From: Opitutia bacterium
GTDB lineage: Bacteria; Verrucomicrobiota; Verrucomicrobiia; Opitutales; Seribacteraceae
Assembly (NCBI GenBank): GCA_018646565.1
Contig: JABGUO010000462.1
Coordinates: forward strand, 1 to 5,875
Length of the DNA stretch: 5,875 nucleotides
Direction of reading: 5' to 3'
Positions 1 to 5,374 of this stretch are shown here, in pieces (the first letter of the stretch is position 1; each line of letters starts with the position of its first letter). The notes under the pieces are model-generated. The model saw nothing but the letters and a program-made list of their open reading frames with translations. It did not search any database and was not told the DNA's origin. Both the position numbers and the translations under genes were made by a program.

Positions 1-567
1 CCTTTATCAGAGTTTGTCAGAACAGAAGAATGGATTGTGCGCGAAGTGGAATCCATTCCCTTTCAATCCCCTCCTCCACCCAAAACGAAATTAGAAAAAA
101 AAGTGGAGGATTTAATTGAAAAACAATCCACTCCACGCCCCCTGCAATCCACCCCTCTTAAAGTAAAGATTGAAACATTATCTCCCAACTTGGAGGTGGG
201 CCCGGGTGATTTTAAGGCGGCGTTCTCACTTCGTGACTACAATCCAGTGGCGAGTGGGTTGGAAGGTGAATTGGTCTTTGCATTACACGAACTGGATCGA
301 ACCCCCAATGTTCTTAAAAGAGGCTCCCTTTTCTACCCTCCTCATTTGAAAAGAAGAGGACTGGAGGGTGAGGTTAAGTTATTGGTGCAAATTAATGAGA
401 AAGGGAGAGTGAAAGTATTAGAAGTGGTTTCATCCACCCATCCAGATTTCAATGAATCATCAATAAAAGCCGCGGAAGGTTCCACCTATGAAGCACCGAA
501 AAGAAATGGTGAAGCGGTACAGGTCCAGTTTTATTTACCCATTCGATATAGTTTACTTAATCTATGA
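1..567 (+). CDS. TonB-family energy transducer, C-terminal part (5' truncated by window edge)
   Basis: The frame is open from base 1, so the gene starts before the window. A GTG at 37 is only an internal valine codon, with no ribosome site and no membrane anchor after it. The visible 188 residues contain a proline-rich linker (SPPPPKTK near residue 23, then STPRPLQSTP), as expected for the periplasm-spanning part of TonB. A TonB C-terminal domain follows from about residue 97, with the lead-in ELDRTP, then YPPHLKRRGLEGEVKL, INEKGRV, the VVSSTHPDF segment and the closing FYLPIRYSL. TonB proteins carry proton-motive energy from ExbB/ExbD in the inner membrane to outer-membrane receptors. The N-terminal transmembrane helix should lie upstream, probably after exbB/exbD genes. 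The usual WxFxP near the domain end is replaced here by STYEAP. The family call is firm; the substrate imported is unknown. Confidence 0.88.
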   Translation, partial: PLSEFVRTEEWIVREVESIPFQSPPPPKTKLEKKVEDLIEKQSTPRPLQSTPLKVKIETLSPNLEVGPGDFKAAFSLRDYNPVASGLEGELVFALHELDRTPNVLKRGSLFYPPHLKRRGLEGEVKLLVQINEKGRVKVLEVVSSTHPDFNESSIKAAEGSTYEAPKRNGEAVQVQFYLPIRYSLLNL

Positions 568-1934
568 AAAAGATATTTTTTTACTGTAGTTGCATCCTTT
601 GTTTTTCTTTCTTGATTGCCGTGCCTCCCACGCATGAACTAACTGCTGACTTTTGGAATAGTCCCAGTTTTGTCCGCAGTTTTATGGGAGACTATGGATT
701 TAGATCTGAGGTAGAACCCAAGATAAGTAAGAGTGAACAATCAATCCTTCAGGAGGTGGTTGCGAAGGCAGAGAACCAATTGGAGGATGCAATTATTTAT
801 CTGGAAAAGAAAATAGAGGATAAATCGAGTGCTGCATTACATTTTGCTTTGGGAACAATGTACTACCAAAACGGACGACTGACTCGATCTGAAGAAAGTT
901 ACAACCTTGCAATTAAGAAATTCCCCTCCTTTTTAAGAGCCTATAAAAATCTCGGATTTGTAGGGTTAAGTTTGGGCAATTTTGAAAGTGCGGCAAAAAA
1001 CTTGTCTCGATCGATTAGTCTGGGTGAAGGGGATGGAGTTACCTATGTGGCACTGGGCTACTGCCACTACATGCGGCAACGATTTATGTCAGCAGAAAAT
1101 GCCTACCGGATGGGAACACTGCTTTCCCCGGATAGTAAATATGCCCAAAATGGTTTAGTGAACTGCCTGATTGAAACAAGCCGGTTCCCGGAAGCACTTG
1201 CCCTGCTGGATGAATTATTGGCCACACAACCGGAGGATGTCATTTGCCATCGAGCTCGGGTTCACGCACTCCAGGGGTTAGGAAAGGAAAGGGAGGCTGC
1301 GGTGGCGATGGAAACTCTGAAAAGAATGGGTCATTTAAAAACCCAGGACCTCCTTAATTTAGGGGATCTTTATCATAATTTAAATCTCTACGAACTATCT
1401 CTTCAGAACTATCAACTTGCCATTGAAAAAAAGGAAAGAATTTCCCTTCACAGATATGTGCGTGCGGCCAGTATATTGATGAACAGAGCCTCTTATGAGG
1501 ATTGTTTTCAATACCTCGAAAAAATTCAACAAATATTGGGTTCAAATTTTACTCCGGAGGACGAAAGAAAAGTGTTACTACTGAAAGCAGAGGTCTTGCA
1601 AGCAACTGGACAAACGAAAGAATCGACTGCCATTCTTCGAAAAATAGTGGAAATGCACCCATTGGAAGGAAAAGCTCTTATCATGCTTGGACGACATGCA
1701 TGGCAGGACAAGGATTATGTGCTCGCAAGTCTACACTTTGAACGAGCCAGTAAAATTGATGAATTCGAAGCCCCTGCATTGATCGAACATGGGAGGATGA
1801 TGGTAGGAATCCGAAATTATGAAAAAGCAGTTCGGCTTCTTGAACGTGCAGAAGATATTGACCCTCAACCCAGAATCAGCCGATTTCTCGAATCTATTCG
1901 CAATTTGCTACTAACCGCTCGGGTTCGACTATAA
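564..1934 (+). CDS. Secreted tetratricopeptide-repeat protein of a TonB operon
   Basis: This 456-residue protein begins with a lysine n-region (MKK) and a hydrophobic stretch to about residue 20, rich in cysteine (C8, C10, C13). It reads as a Sec signal peptide, cleaved near residues 20-28. No convincing lipobox is seen. From about residue 88 to 435 it is almost entirely TPR-like 34-residue helical hairpins, about ten by eye. The clearest are SALHFALGTMYYQNGRL (from 89), FLRAYKNLGFVGLSLGNF (from 123), TYVALGYCHYMRQRF (from 160), LLNLGDLYHNLNLYELSL (from 263), ALIMLGRHAWQDKDY (from 371) and ALIEHGRMMVGIRNYEKA (from 405). It starts inside the stop of the TonB gene (ATGA overlap), with no Shine-Dalgarno of its own, so translation is probably coupled. 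TPR genes directly after tonB are known from TonB2-type clusters of marine Gammaproteobacteria. A periplasmic scaffold for the TonB complex is the likely role; its partner cannot be read from sequence. Confidence 0.87.
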   Translation: MKKIFFYCSCILCFSFLIAVPPTHELTADFWNSPSFVRSFMGDYGFRSEVEPKISKSEQSILQEVVAKAENQLEDAIIYLEKKIEDKSSAALHFALGTMYYQNGRLTRSEESYNLAIKKFPSFLRAYKNLGFVGLSLGNFESAAKNLSRSISLGEGDGVTYVALGYCHYMRQRFMSAENAYRMGTLLSPDSKYAQNGLVNCLIETSRFPEALALLDELLATQPEDVICHRARVHALQGLGKEREAAVAMETLKRMGHLKTQDLLNLGDLYHNLNLYELSLQNYQLAIEKKERISLHRYVRAASILMNRASYEDCFQYLEKIQQILGSNFTPEDERKVLLLKAEVLQATGQTKESTAILRKIVEMHPLEGKALIMLGRHAWQDKDYVLASLHFERASKIDEFEAPALIEHGRMMVGIRNYEKAVRLLERAEDIDPQPRISRFLESIRNLLLTARVRL

Positions 1935-1961
1935 AAACGAAAGAGAAGCGACTTGCAACGC

Positions 1962-1985
1962 ATCAACATATCATGATATGTTGAT
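1962..1985. promoter_or_regulatory. Perfect 24-bp palindrome, probable operator of metF
   Basis: The left arm ATCAACATATCA is followed with no spacer by its exact reverse complement TGATATGTTGAT, and the last base touches the metF ATG. The symmetry stops at the next base on each side. A -10-like TATCAT (1969-1974, 5 of 6 to TATAAT) lies inside it, and a TTGCAA (1953-1958) with TATGTT (1977-1982, 18-bp spacing) is an alternative weak promoter. Either way a bound dimer would block RNA polymerase, so repression is the simplest reading. ArsR-family regulators that sense SAM or SAH (SahR type) use AT-rich palindromes at methionine-cycle genes, and one of these is my best guess for the regulator. 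No regulator gene is in the window. An RNA hairpin at the start codon is the alternative. Confidence 0.72.
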
Positions 1986-2864
1986 ATGAAAATGAAAAAA
2001 GGAACTTCAATTTCGGAATTCTTCAAAAGTAAGAAACCCATTTTCTCGTTGGAATTTTTTCCTCCCAAAAATGATGCCGGGGGAGAAAGGATTCTCAAAA
2101 CTGCCGGTATACTCAAACCATACAATCCAGATTTTGTTTCGATCACTTATGGTGCTGGGGGGAGTACCCGGGAGACCACAATGCAATATGCACGAATTCT
2201 GAAAAATGATTTTGGATTTGAAGTAATGCCTCATTTAACCTGTGTCGGACATACTCAGGATGAACTACTCAAAATCCTTGAGGATTTCTCGGAGGAAGGA
2301 TTCTGTAATATTATGGCCTTGCGCGGCGACCCTCCCCAGGGAGAAACTCAATTTCAACCTGTCAAAGGAGGTTTATCTTTCGCCACAGAACTGGTCGCAC
2401 TGATAAGAAAATATTTCCCCCACTTTGGAATTGGCGTGGGGGGATACCCTGAAAAACATCCTGAATCTCCCAGTAAAAAAGAAGATTTGTATCACCTGAA
2501 AGAAAAAGTCGATGCCGGTGCAGACTTTATTACGACTCAACTATTTTTTGATAATGAAGTCTATTTTCAATTCGTAAAAGATTGTAAAGCCAATCAAATC
2601 GATATCCCTGTACTCCCTGGCTTACTGCCCGTTTTATCAATGGGACAGGTGCAAAGATTTTGCAAAATGTGTGAAGCAACGCTACCAGACCCACTCAGAG
2701 ATAGATTGCAGGAATCGACCGAGGCAGATCAGCCTGGCGTTGGTTCAAACTGGGCAAAAGAACAGGTAAAGGAACTTCTCGACGGAGGTGCCCCCGGCTT
2801 TCATCTCTATGCACTTAATCAATCGGCAGCGAGCGTGGAAATCCTCGAAGGAATCAAAGCATAA
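1986..2864 (+). CDS. metF: 5,10-methylenetetrahydrofolate reductase
   Basis: MetF reduces 5,10-methylene-THF to 5-methyl-THF with FAD, giving the methyl donor for methionine synthase; it is cytosolic. At 292 residues it is close to the E. coli enzyme (296). The barrel motifs appear in order: SLEFFPPKND with the catalytic-type Glu23 (E. coli Glu28), SITYGAGGSTRE (52-63), MPHLTC (81-86), ALRGDPP with Asp115 (E. coli Asp120), GVGGYPEKHPES (150-161), TTQLFFD with Gln185, PGLLPVLS (211-218) and GAPGFHLYALNQS (268-280). The start is tightly bounded: an in-frame TGA lies at 1974-1976 in the middle of the upstream palindrome, leaving ATG 1986 or ATG 1992. No Shine-Dalgarno precedes either start, and the candidate -10 elements are so close that the mRNA may be leaderless or nearly so. 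It ends 12 bp from the stop of the convergent isomerase gene. Confidence 0.96.
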   Translation: MKMKKGTSISEFFKSKKPIFSLEFFPPKNDAGGERILKTAGILKPYNPDFVSITYGAGGSTRETTMQYARILKNDFGFEVMPHLTCVGHTQDELLKILEDFSEEGFCNIMALRGDPPQGETQFQPVKGGLSFATELVALIRKYFPHFGIGVGGYPEKHPESPSKKEDLYHLKEKVDAGADFITTQLFFDNEVYFQFVKDCKANQIDIPVLPGLLPVLSMGQVQRFCKMCEATLPDPLRDRLQESTEADQPGVGSNWAKEQVKELLDGGAPGFHLYALNQSAASVEILEGIKA

Positions 2865-2871
2865 TTATACA

Positions 2872-2888
2872 GCAGGTTAGAAACCTGC
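2872..2888. terminator. Short hairpin between convergent genes, possible weak bidirectional terminator
   Basis: GCAGGTT (2872-2878) pairs perfectly with AACCTGC (2882-2888) around a 3-nt loop. It starts 7 bases after the metF stop and overlaps the stop codon and last codons of the convergent isomerase gene. It is the only stem in this junction that could end both transcripts. There is no T-run after it on either strand, so an intrinsic terminator is not well supported. It may instead protect 3' ends or be chance. Confidence 0.35.
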
Positions 2889-3746
2889 GACTTCGATAAT
2901 CTCGGCTTTTTCCTTGAGTTGGTCGAGAAATTTGTCGAATTTGGTATCTTTCCTTCTTTCTCCGAGGTACTCAATTATTTTTTCTTTCACCTCACTGAAA
3001 GGGGTTAATTGAGCTTCCTTACGATCATGTAATTGTATGATATGAATCCCGAATTGAGTTTTAATTGGCTCGCTGATATCCCCTGGTTTTAATGCAAATA
3101 CTGCTTTTTCAAACGGTTCCACCATCCGCCCTTTTCCAAAGGTACCCAAATGACCATCATTTTGTGCATCATCTGATTCCTCTTGGACTGCCTCTTTAAA
3201 GTCTTTTCCTCCGATAATTTCTTTCCTTAGTGTTATTATCTTTTTCTCTGCTTCTTCAAATTCATCCTCTGTCTTTGCCATTTTTAAAATATGCGACGCA
3301 GTAACCGTCACTTCAGTCTCAAATAAATCAGGCCTTGCCTCGTAGTATTTCTGGGCCTCTTTCTCAGAAACCGGCTCACAGGTAGTCTCCTCTTCAAGCA
3401 ACTTGTTAAATTGACACTGGCTAATGATTTCCTTTTTCAGGTCATCCTGAGTCTTGATTACCGGGTGCTTTCCCTTGGAAAATGCCTTCTTACCCCCATT
3501 TTGACTAATCCATTGCTTCATGCCCAAGCTTACCTCCTCCGCATCAATTTCATAGCCCCGGGTTTGGCTTTCCTGCCCCATTAGAGACTGATCAATCATT
3601 CGGTCCTTCGCCAAGTCCAATGCCGCTAATTGGATAACTTCTCGCGGCTTGCCCGGCATTGACTTTTCAACCTGTTCGAAAAGAGACTGCGCCTGTCTTT
3701 CAATCGCCCAATCTGGAATAATATGTTCATTTACTTTAACTGCCAT
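2877..3746 (-). CDS. Parvulin-type peptidyl-prolyl cis-trans isomerase, apparently cytoplasmic
   Basis: With the start at 3746 the protein has 289 residues. Residues 1-120 are a helical, SurA/NifM-like N-terminal region with no domain I can name. Residues 146-242 form a parvulin (PpiC) rotamase domain: TVTASHIL with His152, an acidic stretch SDDAQNDGHLGTFGKGRM (191-208), PFEKAVFALKPGDIS (211-225) and QFGIHIIQLHD with His235. These are the two conserved histidines and the FGxGxM/PFE core of active parvulins. A charged helical tail (249-282) follows. There is no signal peptide, lipobox or membrane helix, unlike SurA, PpiD or PrsA, so it probably acts in the cytosol, as NifM-like parvulins do. 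ATG 3746 is chosen because AGGGA sits 7 nt upstream of it. A longer reading from 3797 adds 17 residues (MYCSDLFFFHIQ...) that have no ribosome site. The gene is divergent from the Fur-like gene and convergent with metF. Confidence 0.88.
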   Translation of the reverse strand: MAVKVNEHIIPDWAIERQAQSLFEQVEKSMPGKPREVIQLAALDLAKDRMIDQSLMGQESQTRGYEIDAEEVSLGMKQWISQNGGKKAFSKGKHPVIKTQDDLKKEIISQCQFNKLLEEETTCEPVSEKEAQKYYEARPDLFETEVTVTASHILKMAKTEDEFEEAEKKIITLRKEIIGGKDFKEAVQEESDDAQNDGHLGTFGKGRMVEPFEKAVFALKPGDISEPIKTQFGIHIIQLHDRKEAQLTPFSEVKEKIIEYLGERRKDTKFDKFLDQLKEKAEIIEVAGF

Positions 3747-3797
3747 GCTGCTTTCCCTAACTTGAATATGAAAAAAGAACAAGTCCGAACAGTACAT
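3739..3797 (-). other. Start choice of the isomerase: AGGGA site before ATG 3746 versus upstream ATG 3797
   Basis: Read on the minus strand, AGGGA stands 7 nt before ATG 3746 and is the only convincing Shine-Dalgarno of the window. The in-frame ATG at 3797 has only CTCTGG in front of it. Its extra 17 residues include a short LFFFHI run, but this is too brief and too acidic at the start to be a signal peptide. The downstream start is therefore preferred. Confidence 0.6.
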
Positions 3798-3905
3798 CCA
3801 GAGTTTTAAAGCCGACCCTATCTCAATTTAGTCTCAATAAAATTGACCCGATTTATAAAGGTGTTTAAGTAATGGAATAACTTAATGAGTATTATTTTTT
3901 AAATA
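3747..3905. promoter_or_regulatory. Divergent promoter region between isomerase and Fur-like/nadA operon
   Basis: This is the largest gene-free stretch, and it must hold the promoters of both divergent units. For the plus strand, TTGACC (3843-3848, 5 of 6 to the -35 consensus) with a poor TAAGTA (3866-3871) 17 bp on is the best pair. For the minus strand the self-complementary TTTATAAA (3852-3859) gives a good -10, but its -35 is weak. Because TTTATAAA is symmetric it could serve both directions. Repeats in the region are listed separately. No Shine-Dalgarno precedes the Fur-like gene, whose start lies in a run of A and T. Confidence 0.5.
3865..3885. repeat. Inverted repeat TTAAGT-N9-ACTTAA, candidate operator
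   Basis: TTAAGT (3865-3870) and ACTTAA (3880-3885) are exact reverse complements separated by 9 bp, centred about 31 bp before the Fur-like start. The left arm overlaps the candidate -10 of that gene. The spacing of the half-sites is about 15 bp centre to centre, so both would not sit on the same helical face. It does not match the classical Fur box. Self-regulation by the neighbouring regulator is possible but only inferred. Confidence 0.35.
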
Positions 3906-3907
3906 AT
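3891..3907. repeat. Inverted repeat ATTATTT-N3-AAATAAT at the Fur-like gene start
   Basis: The 7-bp arms (3891-3897 and 3901-3907) are perfect reverse complements around TTT, and the right arm runs into the ATG at 3906. The compact AT-rich 7-N-7 form recalls Fur/PerR-family operators, which are 7-1-7 palindromes containing ATAAT units. In so AT-rich a stretch a chance match is quite possible. Confidence 0.35.
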
Positions 3908-4373
3908 GAAACTTTGTGACAAGGAAACATGGGAAAGTTTTTCCGACTTTCTTTCTAGCAAGGGCTTGCGGGTGACTGGGCAACGAAAAGGAGTACTGGA
4001 AGCATTGTTTCGCCAATCCGGCCACTTTACTGCGGACCAACTGTTACAGGATGCACAAAATTTAGATGAAACTGTATCCCGAGCTACAGTGTACAGAAAC
4101 CTCCCCTTACTCGTTGAAAGTGGAATTATCCGGAAAGTTGACATTGGAACCGATAATAAATTTTACGCCCTCAATGGAAGATCAGATACATTTAAAGCAC
4201 AGGTGGTATGCTCAAACTGCAATAAAATTTTCGATATTGAAGCCCCTTTCCTGGAATGGTACGGAAAAACAGTTTCAGAAAAATTGGGTCTAGATGTGAA
4301 GGACCAGAGACTTCAGGTTCACGCAGAATGTCCGGATTTTCGCAAAAATGGAACCTGTAAGAAAACGTCTTAA
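3906..4373 (+). CDS. Fur-family transcriptional regulator with degenerate metal-sensing site
   Basis: This 155-residue protein has the full Fur layout. The winged helix covers residues 10-90: LRVTGQRKGVLEALF (21-35), GHFTADQLL (39-47), the recognition helix VSRATVYRNLPLLVESGIIRKV (57-78) and the wing ending KFYALNG. The dimerisation domain follows from about 96, with VCSNC (101-105) and VHAEC (138-142). The usual metal-sensing segment HHxH just before the first CxxC is replaced by FKAQ (96-99). The Glu of the FEL motif is Ala88, and the position of E. coli His125 is Gln134. Only two histidines remain, His40 and His139. C102, C105, C142 and C151 could still hold the structural zinc, but the second pair is CX8C rather than the usual CX2C or CX4C. 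So it should fold and bind DNA, but probably does not sense iron in the usual way. It lies 2 nt before nadA, which suggests joint expression and perhaps control of NAD synthesis. Fur versus Zur, PerR or a new subgroup cannot be settled here. Confidence 0.9.
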   Translation: MKLCDKETWESFSDFLSSKGLRVTGQRKGVLEALFRQSGHFTADQLLQDAQNLDETVSRATVYRNLPLLVESGIIRKVDIGTDNKFYALNGRSDTFKAQVVCSNCNKIFDIEAPFLEWYGKTVSEKLGLDVKDQRLQVHAECPDFRKNGTCKKTS

Positions 4374-4375
4374 TC

Positions 4376-5362
4376 ATGAATGATTTAGAGGAGAATAAAT
4401 TTGACCTACAACTCTTCCGTCATCAACAGGGTGCACAAACTCTTAATGCCCAGCAGGAAGAAATAATAAGGTTAAAAAAAGAAAAAAATGCAGTTATCCT
4501 TTGTCATAATTATCAAATAGAACCCATTCAGCAGGTTGCCGATTATGTCGGTGATTCCCTGGGATTGGCAAGACAGGCAGCTGAAACTGAGGCTGAAATT
4601 ATTGTTTTTTGTGGCGTTCACTTCATGGCTGAAACAGCCAAGATTTTGAATCCTACCAAAACGGTCCTTCTACCCGACATTGATGCAGGGTGTTCCCTTT
4701 CAGATTCCTGCCCGGCACCACAACTAGCAGATTACAAAAAAAAATTCCCCGACACCTATGTGGTTGCCTATGTTAATTGCTCAGCTGACGTAAAAGCACT
4801 CAGCGATGTCATTTGTACGAGTGGAAACGCGGTTCAAATCGTTAATAATGTACCGGAAAACAGAGAGATTCTCTTTGTTCCAGACCAAAACCTGGGCCAA
4901 TGGGTAATGGGGCAAACCAACCGAAAGATGAAACTTTGGCCGGGGAGTTGTTACGCACATGTTCTCTTTACTAAAGAATCGATTGAACGCTGCAGGCTCG
5001 AACACCCCGGAGCCCCTGTTGTGGCACACCCTGAATGTGTGGAATCAGTTCGAGACTTATCCGACGAAGTTTGTAGTACCGAAAAAATGGTCCACTACTG
5101 TAAAAGTAATCCCTCCGAAAAATTTATCATCCTTACTGAAACGGGAATGATGCACCGTCTTACCCGCGAACTCCCTGACAAATCATTCATTGCAGGACCG
5201 ACTGGAAATTGTGCCTGTAATGATTGTCGATTCATGAAAATGAATACTCTTCCTAAATTAGCAAACTGCTTAGAAACAGGCGGTCCAGAAATCATCATGG
5301 AGGAGGAAATCATTGATCAAGCAAGAGCTCCCATCGAACGAATGCTCGATTGGAGTCTTTAA
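4376..5362 (+). CDS. nadA: Quinolinate synthase
   Basis: NadA condenses iminoaspartate with dihydroxyacetone phosphate to quinolinate, the precursor of the NAD ring, using an oxygen-sensitive [4Fe-4S] cluster with three cysteine ligands. At 328 residues the length is normal for the family (about 300-350). Visible motifs are AVILCHNYQ (39-47), DYVGDSLGLAR (56-66), FCGVHFMAETAKIL with ligand Cys79, LPDIDAGCSLSDSCP (99-113), AYVNCSADVKAL (131-142), ICTSGNAVQIV (146-156), FVPDQNLG (167-174), LWPGSCYAH with ligand Cys192, AHPEC (217-221), ILTETGMMHRL (252-262) and GNCACNDCRFMKMNTL (277-292). Aligned with E. coli Cys297, Cys284 is the third ligand, with Cys281 three residues earlier like E. coli Cys294. 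The ATG is 2 nt after the Fur-like stop and has no Shine-Dalgarno, which fits coupled translation. The partner nadB and nadC genes are not in the window. Confidence 0.96.
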   Translation: MNDLEENKFDLQLFRHQQGAQTLNAQQEEIIRLKKEKNAVILCHNYQIEPIQQVADYVGDSLGLARQAAETEAEIIVFCGVHFMAETAKILNPTKTVLLPDIDAGCSLSDSCPAPQLADYKKKFPDTYVVAYVNCSADVKALSDVICTSGNAVQIVNNVPENREILFVPDQNLGQWVMGQTNRKMKLWPGSCYAHVLFTKESIERCRLEHPGAPVVAHPECVESVRDLSDEVCSTEKMVHYCKSNPSEKFIILTETGMMHRLTRELPDKSFIAGPTGNCACNDCRFMKMNTLPKLANCLETGGPEIIMEEEIIDQARAPIERMLDWSL

Positions 5363-5374
5363 AGTTAACATAAT

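Noticed and set aside
37..567. GTG at 37 as the true start of the TonB gene
   Set aside because: The frame is open to base 1, there is no ribosome site, and a start here would leave the protein without the membrane anchor that TonB needs.
1354..1741. Open frames of 61-79 codons in both directions inside the TPR gene
   Set aside because: They lie wholly within a well-supported TPR coding region and their translations look like no known domain.
1935..1985. SAM or SAH riboswitch before metF
   Set aside because: Only 51 bp separate the TPR stop from metF, and the candidate promoter lies within it; there is no room for a riboswitch fold beyond the single palindrome.
1865..2146. Minus-strand open frame of 93 codons across the metF promoter
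   Set aside because: It runs antisense through the TPR tail, the palindrome and the metF start, and shows no recognisable domain; it is a shadow of metF and the TPR gene.
3899..4144. Minus-strand open frame opposite the Fur-like gene
   Set aside because: The plus strand carries clear Fur motifs throughout; the antisense frame is serine- and arginine-rich shadow sequence.
3906..4373. Frameshift as the cause of the missing histidines in the Fur-like protein
   Set aside because: Family motifs continue in the same frame on both sides of the missing segment (KFYALNG before, VCSNC and VHAEC after), so the replacement is real sequence and not a shifted reading.
4388..4393. GAGGAG as a ribosome site for a later nadA start
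   Set aside because: It encodes residues Glu5-Glu6; the TTG that follows at 4401 is out of the nadA frame and no good in-frame start follows at the right distance.
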